IMG/VR virus record: IMGVR_UViG_3300031952_000044 | Span: 1 to 41,623 of that record | Source of the DNA: a virus | DNA: 41,623 nucleotides | Direction: 5' to 3' (one strand) | The notes under the pieces: generated by a model | The model's input: the letters and a program-made list of their open reading frames with translations, nothing else | What the model was told of the DNA's origin: nothing | The model's database searches: none | Translations under genes and position numbers: made by a program | In this document: piece by piece, positions 30,497-37,394 of the stretch | How the letters are laid out: each line of letters opens with the position of its first letter | How positions within the stretch are numbered: the stretch's first letter is position 1

Positions 30497-31302
30497 GGAA
30501 AAAAATGTTGAAAGATTTTTTTGGAAGAATCTTTGGTTTCAATGACAGGATAGATTCCCTCATGCTGCAGAACAATGATTTAAGAATATCTTTGCAGAAT
30601 GCCAAAGAGAATTTTTCACAAAACGAGAAAACAATCTCGCAGTTGGAGACAGAGGTTCTCTCTTACAAAAACCAGTTATTTCTTACCTTGCCGTCTGATG
30701 TAGAGGTCTTTTACGAGAACAAGTACCCGAAGATTGACATGGAATACATTGTGCATGCGACGGATGGGAACTACAACATTGATGTGCGGAACTTTTTCCA
30801 GTATTATGACTGCAAGTTACCTGTGGTTACTGGCAGTAACGATGAGAAAGCCCTGAAGGCATTGCTGTGGGTTATGGCGAACGTGAAGTACGTTCCGGAC
30901 AAGCAAGCCTATGGCTTTGATGAGTACTGGGCTTTTTCTTGGCAGACTTTGAAAAGAAAGGTCGGCGACTGCGAGGATGGCGCGATTCTTTTGGCTAATA
31001 TTCTCATGAAATCTGATGTGCCTTATTGGCGCGTGCGATTGAATGCCGGTTTAGTTGCGGGAAATACAGGGCACGCGTATTGTACTTATTGCCGAGAAAC
31101 AGACAACAAATTCTTGGTATTAGACTGGTGCTTTTTTCCAAACAAAAAGCCTGTTTCTGAAAGACCAACGCACGAGGAAGAAAGAAATTACAATGACATT
31201 GAAAAAAATTGGGGAATTTGGTTTTCTTGGAACCGGCATGATGCTTACGGAAAAATGCAGACAATGACAGGAATGCCAAAAAACTTTAAGAGGCAAGCAT
31301 GA
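30493..31302 (+). CDS. Transglutaminase-like cysteine peptidase (269 aa)
   Basis: The C-terminal domain has a complete catalytic triad pattern: GDCEDGAILLANIL with C160, GHAYC with H194 and FLVLDW with D211. The N-terminal 65 residues form a coiled coil. Archaeal virus pseudomurein endopeptidases (PeiW/PeiP) belong to this superfamily, so a cell-wall or S-layer-directed lysin or entry enzyme is plausible. GTG 30493 overlaps the previous TGA; ATG 30505 is an alternative. Confidence 0.75.
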   Translation: MRKKMLKDFFGRIFGFNDRIDSLMLQNNDLRISLQNAKENFSQNEKTISQLETEVLSYKNQLFLTLPSDVEVFYENKYPKIDMEYIVHATDGNYNIDVRNFFQYYDCKLPVVTGSNDEKALKALLWVMANVKYVPDKQAYGFDEYWAFSWQTLKRKVGDCEDGAILLANILMKSDVPYWRVRLNAGLVAGNTGHAYCTYCRETDNKFLVLDWCFFPNKKPVSERPTHEEERNYNDIEKNWGIWFSWNRHDAYGKMQTMTGMPKNFKRQA

Positions 31303-31637
31303 TTTCAAAGCAAGAGCTTGGAATAAACGGCCAGCATAAAGCGCTTGGCAGAGAGTTTGAAATGGCTGAATTCAAAGGATATACAATCGCAGAACTGAAT
31401 AGCATCAAAGGACTTCTCAAGGAAATGAAGGACGATTACGTGAGGGAAACAATCGAATTCACAAAAGCATGCCAAGGGCATAGGGAATCCATTGGAATAA
31501 GGATAAAGGACTGTGAAAGCAATATAAGCGGATTGGAGGCTTTTAAAAACAAGGTTTTAGGCATAGCAGCCTTGGTTGGAATCATGGCAGGAATAATAGG
31601 AAATTTTATAACAGGATTTTTTAAAGGAGGAATCTAA
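31299..31637 (+). CDS. XhlA/holin-like membrane protein (112 aa)
   Basis: ATGA overlap with the peptidase gene. Residues 20-80 are a charged coil, followed by one membrane span near the C-terminus (VLGIAALVGIMAGIIGNFITGFF), the topology of XhlA-type holin partners. The pairing with an upstream peptidase supports a lysis role. Confidence 0.6.
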   Translation: MISKQELGINGQHKALGREFEMAEFKGYTIAELNSIKGLLKEMKDDYVRETIEFTKACQGHRESIGIRIKDCESNISGLEAFKNKVLGIAALVGIMAGIIGNFITGFFKGGI

Positions 31638-31832
31638 ATGGGAAACGATTGGAGAATCGCCTTAAGCAAACTGGCAAAAAGCGCGGTGATGGGCGTGGTA
31701 GCGATTGGCATCGGTTTTTTTTCGCAAATTGATGCGCAGTGCCCTGGAGCTTCTCTTGCTATCGGAGGAACGACAGTGGGCATAAAAGTCGTATTGGATT
31801 TCCTTGGAAACATATACAAGCACAAGGATTGA
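31638..31832 (+). CDS. Small hydrophobic protein, holin-like (64 aa)
   Basis: AAAGGAGG precedes ATG 31638. Contains a hydrophobic stretch near residues 16-30 (AVMGVVAIGIGFF) and a second, weaker one (ASLAIGGTTVGIKVVLDFLG). Topology is like a small phage holin. No family can be named. Confidence 0.5.
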   Translation: MGNDWRIALSKLAKSAVMGVVAIGIGFFSQIDAQCPGASLAIGGTTVGIKVVLDFLGNIYKHKD

Positions 31833-31876
31833 GGCTTACAATCTTGAATTGTATTGACTGAAAAGGAGGTAAAAAA

Positions 31877-32083
31877 ATGGCTGAAGAAAAAGAGAAAGAG
31901 AGTGACTACTCTGCAAAAGGCCTGGTAAAAGGCGCGATAGGCGGCTTTGTGCTTGGCTTTGCATTGCAGGTAATAGCTGTGGCAGCAGGTGTTGCCGCGG
32001 TAGGAGCCGGTGTTCCGGTGACCTTGATATTGCCGGTGACAACGGTTGCTTCGGCAGTAGCGGGTGCAGTCAAGGCTTTCTAA
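31877..32083 (+). CDS. Ala/Gly/Val-rich membrane protein (68 aa)
   Basis: AAAGGAGG lies 8 nt upstream. An acidic N-terminus (AEEKEKESDYS) is followed by two adjacent hydrophobic spans (residues about 20-40 and 42-62). Probably a membrane protein of the lysis or tail-tip group. Confidence 0.55.
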   Translation: MAEEKEKESDYSAKGLVKGAIGGFVLGFALQVIAVAAGVAAVGAGVPVTLILPVTTVASAVAGAVKAF

Positions 32084-32258
32084 GGCAAGTTGTTCTGAGA
32101 AAGCGATTGCACGGGCCCAGTTCTTGCGAGAGCAGGGGCGAGGGGACCTCGTCCTTGTGCTCATCGCTGTGGAGAGATTCATGAGAAAAAAGCGGTTTTT
32201 TTTTGTTTTTACAGGGCTTTTTTTTGTAGGCATAGCAGTCTTTTTTTATTTCCAGTGA
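32064..32258 (+). CDS. Possible small membrane-anchored protein (64 aa)
   Basis: A GTG-started frame overlaps the preceding gene by 20 nt. The first 40 residues are charged and helical (ARAQFLREQGRGDLVLVLIAVERF), followed by a basic stop-transfer and one span (FFFVFTGLFFVGIAVFFYF). The frame lacks a clear ribosome site and is followed by poly-T tracts. A shorter start is ATG 32181. Confidence 0.35.
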   Translation: MQSRLSKASCSEKAIARAQFLREQGRGDLVLVLIAVERFMRKKRFFFVFTGLFFVGIAVFFYFQ

Positions 32259-32288
32259 CAAGACTTTTAAGTGGGGGCTTAAAAGTCT
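32196..32288 (+). terminator. Poly-T tracts and hairpin ending the late operon
   Basis: T-runs at 32196-32204, 32206-32210, 32218-32225 and 32241-32247, the kind of signal used by archaeal RNA polymerase, are followed by a perfect 11-bp hairpin AGACTTTTAAG (32261-32271) / CTTAAAAGTCT (32278-32288). This is the most probable end of the late transcripts. Confidence 0.6.
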
Positions 32289-32352
32289 GTGATTGACGAA
32301 ATGAATCCGATTCGTCAAAATGGTCTGAAAAAACATAAAAGCACGATTTTGG

Positions 32353-32386
32353 GGCTTTTAAGTGGGGGCTTAAATCAGAATTAAGC
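32353..32386 (+). repeat. Iteron-like direct repeat, copy 1 (34 bp)
   Basis: Reads GGCTTTTAAG, TGGGGGCTTAAATCAG, AATTAAGC. It matches the second copy at 32473-32506 in 31 of 34 positions (by eye). It contains the internal inverted repeat TTTAAG/CTTAAA. Confidence 0.65.
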
Positions 32387-32472
32387 GTTTAATTAAATCT
32401 GTATAGGTGTCGGATGGGTGAATTTGGCAGCAGAAGCAATACAATGGCTTTACAAGGCAATTCTCTTTTTTT

Positions 32473-32506
32473 GGCTTTTAAGCGGGTGCTTAAATCAGAG
32501 TTAAGC
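32473..32506 (+). repeat. Iteron-like direct repeat, copy 2 (34 bp)
   Basis: Reads GGCTTTTAAG, CGGGTGCTTAAATCAG, AGTTAAGC, 120 bp from copy 1. It contains a 7-bp inverted repeat TTTAAGC/GCTTAAA and GCTTAA/TTAAGC. Confidence 0.65.
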
Positions 32507-32544
32507 AAAGGTATTTAAGCAAGGTAATCGGTATTAGATTGCCA

Positions 32545-32590
32545 AATCTGTTTTTTTAAAAAAGAATGATTTGAATCTGTTTTTTTAAAA
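32545..32590 (+). repeat. Paired 17-bp direct repeat
   Basis: AATCTGTTTTTTTAAAA at 32545-32561 and 32574-32590, with a related TTTTTTAAAAC at 32662-32672 that is also the TATA-like box before the next gene. The repeats may be protein-binding sites or promoter duplicates. Confidence 0.5.
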
Positions 32591-32658
32591 CTTTTTTTTG
32601 CATCCGGGAAACGAAGAACCAGGCAATGCAGTAGGATTTAATTAATTGCTTAAATGTC

Positions 32659-32672
32659 GGGTTTTTTAAAAC
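32659..32672 (+). promoter_or_regulatory. TATA-like promoter of the early operon
   Basis: GGGTTTTTTAAAAC lies 30 nt before the start of ATG 32689, so the transcript would be leaderless. It lacks the second late block, in keeping with an early promoter. Confidence 0.45.
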
Positions 32673-32688
32673 GTACCGCTGTAGTTAG

Positions 32689-32913
32689 ATGTGGCTAAAA
32701 GGGCCAGGAGGGATAGAATTGTATAGGATAGGAAGGACTTACAAGTTCGAAATGCCCAATGCTATTTTTTACACGGGCGAAGTAGTCGAGGAGGACGGTT
32801 CGCTGATTAGGATAGTGACAGTCCGAGGCGAAGAGCTTGTTTTGAACAAATCAAGAATAGTGCAAAGCAAAAGAATAGAAGGTGGAGCGGATGAAACTGG
32901 CGGAAGAACTTAA
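32689..32913 (+). CDS. Small beta-barrel-like early protein (74 aa)
   Basis: Five short strands (IELYRIGRTYKFEM, AIFYTGEVVEED, SLIRIVTVRGEELVLN, RIVQSKRI) suggest an SH3- or Sm-like small barrel. It is the first gene after the control region and probably leaderless. It may be an RNA- or DNA-binding regulator. No family is securely recognised. Confidence 0.55.
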   Translation: MWLKGPGGIELYRIGRTYKFEMPNAIFYTGEVVEEDGSLIRIVTVRGEELVLNKSRIVQSKRIEGGADETGGRT

Positions 32914-33226
32914 CAAAATCAGACAGTTTGATTTGGTGCTTCTCAAGGCGATTGTTTCTCTCGGAAACCCATCCACGAAAGACCTGATTCAGGAGATAAA
33001 GCGGCTTCACAAAGCATACGGATTCAGGGCGCCGAGTAGGCCATTCTACACGATGAGGCTGCAGTATCTTGAGAGGCTCGGGCTCATCAAGAGGGCGAGG
33101 AGCCAGATAAACGTGTACTCAATCGAGGATGACTTTCGTTTTTGCGTCTTGAATTTAACGGGCGCGTATTTTGAAATCTGGGGAAAACTGAAAGGAGGTG
33201 TTTTGCATGAATCGAATGCTAAGTGA
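32891..33226 (+). CDS. Winged-helix DNA-binding protein (111 aa)
   Basis: ATG 32891 with AAGGTGGAG upstream. Helices LNKIRQFDLVLLKAIVSLG, STKDLIQEIKRLH, and MRLQYLERLGLIKRARSQINVYSIED form a classical winged helix with the recognition helix near 50-65 and a wing near 70-85. Likely an early transcription regulator that acts on the adjacent control region. Confidence 0.65.
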   Translation: MKLAEELNKIRQFDLVLLKAIVSLGNPSTKDLIQEIKRLHKAYGFRAPSRPFYTMRLQYLERLGLIKRARSQINVYSIEDDFRFCVLNLTGAYFEIWGKLKGGVLHESNAK

Positions 33227-33497
33227 ACTCATAAAAATAAGGGAATTGTTGGAAGTGATTGCCGGAGAGAAAGCCCAAGATTTGAAAAAACTGGAAGTTT
33301 CTGACGAACTCAGGAAAGAAATCCGGGAATGGCGGTCGATTCAAGTCAGGGCCACAATCGAAGGAAAGCCGCAACAACAGGAAAATGCCAACAAATTCAG
33401 GGATGAGCTTTGTAAAAAGCACGGTTTGACAATAGTGGACTTGGTGGATATAGCCGAGGGAAGGGAAAGAAAAGAACCAGAGGAGGTGATTGAATGA
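33207..33497 (+). CDS. Hypothetical helical protein (96 aa)
   Basis: ATG 33207 follows GGAGGTG. Mostly helical, with a long N-terminal helix pair (LSELIKIRELLEVIAGEKAQD) and a C-terminal part rich in Glu/Arg/Lys. No family is recognised. Confidence 0.55.
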   Translation: MNRMLSELIKIRELLEVIAGEKAQDLKKLEVSDELRKEIREWRSIQVRATIEGKPQQQENANKFRDELCKKHGLTIVDLVDIAEGRERKEPEEVIE

Positions 33498-33661
33498 AAG
33501 AGAGATTGAGAGTAAGAGCACAAAGTTGTGCGGAGGCAAAGTGGAAAGCCAGGCAGCTTGCAGGACCGGGTTTGAAGGAACTCGGAAGAGCCAAGAGAAC
33601 GGCGTATAATGAATCACAGAAGCAGGGAATCTGGGATTTCGAAGCGGAAGTGGTCAGATGA
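33494..33661 (+). CDS. Small basic protein (55 aa)
   Basis: A perfect AGGAGGTGAT (33481-33490) lies 3-4 nt before an ATG that overlaps the previous stop. The peptide is rich in Lys/Arg (RLRVRAQSCAEAKWKARQLA) and probably binds nucleic acid. Both ends show the ATGA-type overlap typical here. Confidence 0.5.
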   Translation: MKERLRVRAQSCAEAKWKARQLAGPGLKELGRAKRTAYNESQKQGIWDFEAEVVR

Positions 33662-33963
33662 ACACGAGGGACAATGACTTCCTGGAAACATTACTGCGGA
33701 ATATAAAGAATTCAGGTACCGACATGAGCAAAGACCTGGTTATTTCCCAGAGGGCTTTTTTAATAGCGGTCAGGACTTACTTTGAAATCAAACAAGAGAA
33801 GACCTTGAAGAATCATGCCAGTTTTTTTGTCAAAGAAGGAATGTTTGAATTATGCAATGGGGATTTTTTGGTGACGGAAAAGGCAAAGCGGATGTTCGGT
33901 TGTACTCCGGGTTCAACCAGTGGTATAACCATTAAACCAGACAAAGTGAACAAAATCGGGTAA
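33658..33963 (+). CDS. Hypothetical protein (101 aa)
   Basis: ATGA overlap with the previous gene. It reads as a helix-strand protein: residues about 30-60 (ISQRAFLIAVRTYFEIKQEKTLKNHASFF) look like an HTH-like core, followed by LVTEKAKRMFG. A DNA-binding role is possible but unproven. Confidence 0.5.
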   Translation: MNTRDNDFLETLLRNIKNSGTDMSKDLVISQRAFLIAVRTYFEIKQEKTLKNHASFFVKEGMFELCNGDFLVTEKAKRMFGCTPGSTSGITIKPDKVNKIG

Positions 33964-33970
33964 AAAGACA

Positions 33971-33984
33971 AGATATTTAAATAG
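33971..33984 (+). promoter_or_regulatory. TATA promoter for the RHH-like gene
   Basis: AGATATTTAAATAG, a good archaeal TATA box, lies 40 nt before ATG 34011; the space between is AT-rich without a ribosome site. Confidence 0.5.
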
Positions 33985-34010
33985 ATTATAACATATTTTA
34001 ATTGGTTTTT

Positions 34011-34142
34011 ATGAGCAAAAAAACTTTAATTCAAGTCAATGAGGAACAAAAAACAAAGCTCGACAATATCAAGGAGCATCCAACAGATACATACGAAGCA
34101 GTCATACAGCGACTTTTGGAGGCTTACTTGAATGAGCATTAG
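34011..34142 (+). CDS. Ribbon-helix-helix-like small protein (43 aa)
   Basis: The N-terminal strand KTLIQVNEEQKTKLDNIK followed by a short turn and the helix TYEAVIQRLLEAYL matches the archaeal antitoxin-like or CopG/AbrB-type mini-regulators (T-I-x-V-x-E-E-x-K-x-x-L-x-x-L-K ... S/T-Y-x-x-V-I-x-R-L-L). It has its own promoter and a terminator-like hairpin at its end, so it is a monocistronic regulator. No adjacent toxin is seen. Confidence 0.6.
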   Translation: MSKKTLIQVNEEQKTKLDNIKEHPTDTYEAVIQRLLEAYLNEH

Positions 34143-34155
34143 GCTTTCATCTCAC

Positions 34156-34184
34156 AGCCTGCGTAATAAGGCGCGGGCTTTATT
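34156..34184 (+). terminator. Hairpin after the RHH-like gene
   Basis: AGCCTGCG (34156-34163) pairs with CGCGGGCT (34172-34179), with one G-T pair, and TTATT follows. Probable terminator of the single-gene unit. Confidence 0.5.
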
Positions 34185-34234
34185 CGTATCAATTTATGCC
34201 GGCGAGCGTCAAGCAGCCGGAGGAGAGGATACCA

Positions 34235-34474
34235 ATGAAGATAGTCGCGCTCTTTGTAGCGTTTAACGGTGAAAAAAAAGAATGCGCTCTCTGTAAGAGG
34301 CCGCACGGAAGAAGCTTTGTCTGCAGGACAGACGACGGAAAGCTCGAATTCTATGGTTCAGGATGCATTCAAAAAACAGGAATCGACAAAATGCAGTTAG
34401 CAAGCGTTTTGTCAAAAGCCACAGTGCAAACTGCCCGAATGTCTTATGACCTACTCAAGGGGGCGGAACAATGA
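34235..34474 (+). CDS. Zinc-binding hypothetical protein (79 aa)
   Basis: ATG 34235 with GGAGGAGAGG upstream is preferred to ATG 34196. Residues C17-x2-C20, H24, C30 and C44 (CALCKRPHG, GSGC) form a likely zinc site around a strand pair, and the C-terminus is helical. No family is recognised. Confidence 0.5.
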   Translation: MKIVALFVAFNGEKKECALCKRPHGRSFVCRTDDGKLEFYGSGCIQKTGIDKMQLASVLSKATVQTARMSYDLLKGAEQ

Positions 34475-34659
34475 AAGAACTGCAATGCAAGGATTGCGGA
34501 ATAACCGAGTCAGTGCCGGACGAAATGCCTGAACCATGGATCTGCGACAACTGCCAAGCACAGCACAAGAAGAACGAAGCAGAGGACTTCGACTTCGAGC
34601 AAGAAATGGCTAATGAGGAAGCATGGAACGACGAAAGAACCAGAGCGGAGAGTGAGTGA
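34471..34659 (+). CDS. Small zinc-ribbon acidic protein (62 aa)
   Basis: ATGA overlap. Two knuckles, C6-K-D-C9 (CKDCG) and C25-D-N-C28 (CDNCQ), make a zinc ribbon, and the second half is acidic. It is like the small zinc proteins at the other end of the window. Confidence 0.55.
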   Translation: MKELQCKDCGITESVPDEMPEPWICDNCQAQHKKNEAEDFDFEQEMANEEAWNDERTRAESE

Positions 34660-34662
34660 AAC

Positions 34663-34806
34663 ATGAATTGGGAAAAATACCCAACAGGACCAGAGCACCT
34701 GGAAAGAAACAGCAGCTTCAACAAAACAGTGGCAAGAGAAGCTGCGGCCCTGAAATATGGGGCGAACAAAAGTAAGACACTGGCGGGAATGGCTTATGAC
34801 GGCTGA
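34663..34806 (+). CDS. Small hypothetical protein (47 aa)
   Basis: ATG is 3 nt after the preceding stop region, with GAGAGTGAG nearby as a weak ribosome site. Mixed helical sequence (SFNKTVAREAAALKYGANK). No family is recognised. Confidence 0.4.
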   Translation: MNWEKYPTGPEHLERNSSFNKTVAREAAALKYGANKSKTLAGMAYDG

Positions 34807-34846
34807 AAAAGCAGTCAAAGCAAACAAAAATCGTGTTGGGAAAAAA

Positions 34847-34908
34847 GCCGGGCAATTTGCCCGGCCTGGCCAGCATGGAAAGTCGAGGTTCGATTCCTCG
34901 CCTGGCCT
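34847..34908 (+). other. tRNA 3'-end-like segment: candidate attachment site
   Basis: A hairpin GCCGGGCA (34847-34854) / TGCCCGGC (34858-34865) is followed by what looks like the 3' end of a tRNA: GGCCAG (34868-34873) pairs with CTGGCC (34902-34907), and a canonical T arm stem CGAGG (34884-34888), loop TTCGATT (34889-34895), stem CCTCG (34896-34900). There is no anticodon or D arm. Integrating archaeal viruses often carry such a tRNA 3' end as the attP core, but no integrase gene is in the window. Confidence 0.4.
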
Positions 34909-34945
34909 TTGCCAAGACCGTTATGGATTGGCAGGAGGAATCTGA

Positions 34946-35458
34946 ATGAAAGGAATATACCAGGGAGCAAAAGAAATAACGCTCCTGAAAGAAGGAACAA
35001 ACAAAAAGGGCCAAGCCTGGTTTTTGTACGGAACTAACTTGGAAGTAAGCGGGGAAACGTTCGGGCTTGCAGCATTTTCAAAAAGCGAACTCGAAGAGAA
35101 AATAAAAAAGTTGAAGCCAGGAATGCAGATTGAATTTGAAACCACTGAAAAAGGCGGCTACAAGAATGTCCAGCAGGACACAGAAATAAAGATTGTAGCA
35201 GAGGCAATTGCGAACTATGCGCCACCGGCAAAGCCAATGCAGCCGATAGCAGTGCAGGCCCAGGTGAAGAAGCCGACAATCGCGTTCATGACGGACGACG
35301 AGGTCTTCAAGCTCATGGATAGTTGCATCAAGGCCGTGAACGACAGCCTATCGAAACAGAACATAGTAGTTCAGTCCCTGGAAGAAACCACGACAATGAT
35401 TAACTCGGTTTTCATTGCCTGCAGGGAAGAACGCAAGGGGGCAAGACGATGGGAATAG
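34946..35458 (+). CDS. ssb: OB-fold single-strand DNA-binding-like protein (170 aa)
   Basis: GGAGG (34934-34938) precedes ATG. The N-terminal 85 residues look like an OB fold: strand ITLLKEGTNKKGQAWFLYGTNL, strand with TFGLAAFSKSELEE, LKPGMQIEFETTEKGGY and NVQQDTEIKIV; a helical C-terminal tail follows. This fits a replication-associated SSB. Assignment by fold impression. Confidence 0.6.
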   Translation: MKGIYQGAKEITLLKEGTNKKGQAWFLYGTNLEVSGETFGLAAFSKSELEEKIKKLKPGMQIEFETTEKGGYKNVQQDTEIKIVAEAIANYAPPAKPMQPIAVQAQVKKPTIAFMTDDEVFKLMDSCIKAVNDSLSKQNIVVQSLEETTTMINSVFIACREERKGARRWE

Positions 35459-36735
35459 AAGAAACACTGAAAGTCGAGGAAATATCCTTCAACCTTTTCA
35501 ATCCAAACAAAATGTCGGAGGAGAAGTACGCTGCGCTGAAGGAATCAATCTTGCAGGATGGGATACAGCAGCCCGTCATTGTCCGAAAAGTGGCGGACGA
35601 CCTGTACGAATTGATTGACGGAGAGAATAGGATTCGGATTGCGAAAGAACTCAAAATCCAGAACGTCAAGGCATTGGTCAAGTCAGCCGTCAAAGACGCG
35701 GACGCAATGCGACTCTGCTACAAAATCAACGCGGACAGGGGGATGCTCGACTGCTTCAAGGAAGGAATCTTTTTTGACCTCCTGAGGCAGACAGGCCTGG
35801 ACACAAAAGGCATCTCGAAAGAATATGGCCTGAGCGAGCAATTCGTCAAAGACAGGATGACACTGCTCACAATCAGAGAGGATGAGAAGGAACTCCTGAT
35901 TAAGAAGGTCGCAAAGGATGCGGAGCTTGATGGGACGCACTGGTTGGCTTACGCAAAGGCAAAGCCGGAAGTCAGGATTGAACTCTGCAAAACCATCGGG
36001 AGGTTTGGAAAAATCTCATTTAGGGACATAGAAGATCAGGCCAGGAGAGCGGAAGGCGAAATAAAGCAGCGCAAAGAATTTGAGGAAACGCTGGAAAAAG
36101 CAGAGTTCAAGACCTGCCCAAAATGCAAAGGCAAGGCAACAGGCCTGGACTGGAGAAAGCACCTCAAATGCGCGCAATACCACGACTGGGATTCAAAGAC
36201 AGGCAAATCCGAACAGGAAACAATAGGCGGAAGCTACAACAAGACAGAGAAGCAAAAAAAGCCCAAGTTCAGGAGAAACTTGGAAATAGAAATCGATTGG
36301 CCCAGGGCTTACAATGACGCGCAGGAATTCGTCCTCAAGAATCTTGGCGAAATAAACTCAATTTCCTTCACGGACAAAAACAAGAAAGACTGGAACCTGA
36401 GCATGTCGAGGGACAAGGACTTCGGCCACATAAGCATCAGGCGCGAACACGAAACGGAATTCCAACTCGTCAGGAATTACAGGGGAAAAGATGGATCATC
36501 CGTCTGCGGCCCTGCAGCAGGGGAAATAACGAAGAAGGATTACGAGGGAATGCTGCAACTCGTCAAGCAGTTCAAAGGCAAAGTAATCGACAAGCGGATA
36601 GAGAAGAAAGAAACAAAGAAGGCAGTCTGCAAGAAATGCGGCAAGCCTTTTTCAGAACAAGAGAAAAAAGCTGGTTGGAAAATCTGCGAACATTGCGAAG
36701 CAAAAAAGGCGGCGAAAAAGAAGGTGGTTAAGTGA
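35449..36735 (+). CDS. ParB-domain protein with HTH and zinc ribbons (428 aa)
   Basis: A ParB N-terminal domain (residues about 8-100: LFNPNKM, LKESILQDGIQQPVIV, and DGENRIRIAKEL) is followed by a helix-turn-helix (near 115-140, TKGISKEYGLSEQFVKDRM). The second half contains a CPKC...CAQYHDW zinc-like site (near 224-245), a domain of unknown fold, and a C-terminal CKKCGKPF ... CEHC ribbon. It resembles KorB/Noc-type DNA binders with extra nucleic-acid-binding ends. It may act in partition, replication or gene control. Confidence 0.75.
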   Translation: MGIEETLKVEEISFNLFNPNKMSEEKYAALKESILQDGIQQPVIVRKVADDLYELIDGENRIRIAKELKIQNVKALVKSAVKDADAMRLCYKINADRGMLDCFKEGIFFDLLRQTGLDTKGISKEYGLSEQFVKDRMTLLTIREDEKELLIKKVAKDAELDGTHWLAYAKAKPEVRIELCKTIGRFGKISFRDIEDQARRAEGEIKQRKEFEETLEKAEFKTCPKCKGKATGLDWRKHLKCAQYHDWDSKTGKSEQETIGGSYNKTEKQKKPKFRRNLEIEIDWPRAYNDAQEFVLKNLGEINSISFTDKNKKDWNLSMSRDKDFGHISIRREHETEFQLVRNYRGKDGSSVCGPAAGEITKKDYEGMLQLVKQFKGKVIDKRIEKKETKKAVCKKCGKPFSEQEKKAGWKICEHCEAKKAAKKKVVK

Positions 36736-37394
36736 ACGAATTGCGGATAACAAAAAAGGATTTGGATGAAAACAATTTTTTCAAAGAAGACGGAATAGAT
36801 TTTGATGGAAACGTTTTCTTTGAAGAAAATCTTGGCGTGGTTCGTTTCAAAAAAACTGTCAAGGCGACTGGAAGCATAACGGCTTCGGTTGGATGTGGCA
36901 TCAAGGCTGGATGGGACATCGAGGCTGGAAATGGCATCGAGGCTGGAAATGGCATCGAGGCTGGATGGGGCATCAAGGCTGGAGATGGTATCAAGGCTGG
37001 ATGGAGTATCGAAGCTGGAAATGGCATCGAGGCTGGATGGGGCATCGAGGCTGGATGGGGCATCGAGGCTGGATGGGACATCAAGGCTGGAAGTGGCATC
37101 AAGGCTGGAAGTGGCATCAAGGCTGGAAGTGGCATCGAGGCTGGATATGGCATCAAGGCTGGAATGTCAATTATCTGCAACGGATTGCTAAAATTCTCCT
37201 GCAATTTGTTTGCAGGCACGGCAACTTGGAAAAAAACAAGTGAAGAAGAACAAATTGTGGAATGCTCGAAACTTGAAGGAACCATTGTTTTCGGCAAACT
37301 CAGGCTCATAGAACAAGAGAAAGAATCTGAAAAAGAAAAGCGCATTAAAGAACTTGAAGTAGAATTGAAAAAATTGAAAGAGGAAAAGGCATGA
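36732..37394 (+). CDS. Beta-helix (hexapeptide-repeat) protein with coiled-coil tail (220 aa)
   Basis: Residues 55-144 are 15 tandem hexapeptides of pattern x-(G/S/D)-I-(E/K)-A-G, which should wind into a beta-helix, and a Cys pair follows. The C-terminus (190-220) is a coiled coil. A capping N-terminal domain precedes the repeats. ATG overlaps the ParB stop. Such 6-residue solenoids occur in phage and bacterial proteins of unknown function. It may be a regulator or a virion protein, but the early location argues against a fibre. Confidence 0.65.
   Translation: MNELRITKKDLDENNFFKEDGIDFDGNVFFEENLGVVRFKKTVKATGSITASVGCGIKAGWDIEAGNGIEAGNGIEAGWGIKAGDGIKAGWSIEAGNGIEAGWGIEAGWGIEAGWDIKAGSGIKAGSGIKAGSGIEAGYGIKAGMSIICNGLLKFSCNLFAGTATWKKTSEEEQIVECSKLEGTIVFGKLRLIEQEKESEKEKRIKELEVELKKLKEEKA
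36894..37163 (+). repeat. 18-bp tandem coding repeat, 15 copies
   Basis: Units of the form GGCATCGAGGCTGGATGG are repeated head to tail, with substitutions mainly at codons for residues 1 and 4 of the hexapeptide. All three forward frames stay open through the array, a by-product of the unit. Such arrays expand and contract by slippage. Confidence 0.8.

Larger units (their letters stand above)
32259..32688. other. Non-coding repeat-rich region (candidate origin or control region)
   Basis: No gene is seen in these 430 bases. They hold eight copies of TTAAGC/GCTTAA, two 34-bp direct repeats, an 11-bp hairpin, an 8-bp inverted repeat TTGACGAA (32293-32300) / TTCGTCAA (32311-32318), and paired 17-bp AATCTGTTTTTTTAAAA repeats. 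The region separates late from early genes and could be the replication origin or a regulator-binding region. Confidence 0.5.

Noticed and set aside
32353-32590. CRISPR array
   Set aside because: Only two or three repeat copies, unequal spacing, and no cas genes; better explained as iterons.
34847-34908. Complete tRNA gene
   Set aside because: T arm and acceptor-like pairing are present, but no D arm or anticodon arm can be built.
34796-34945. A 49-codon frame over the tRNA-like segment
   Set aside because: Its RFDSSP stretch is just the translation of a T arm; no homology and no ribosome site. It ends just before the next start, so a coupling role is not fully excluded.
36889-37243. Two other long open frames through the 18-bp repeats (about 100 and 116 aa)
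   Set aside because: They are open only because the 18-bp unit has no stop in any frame; they lack ribosome sites and a protein-like composition outside the array.
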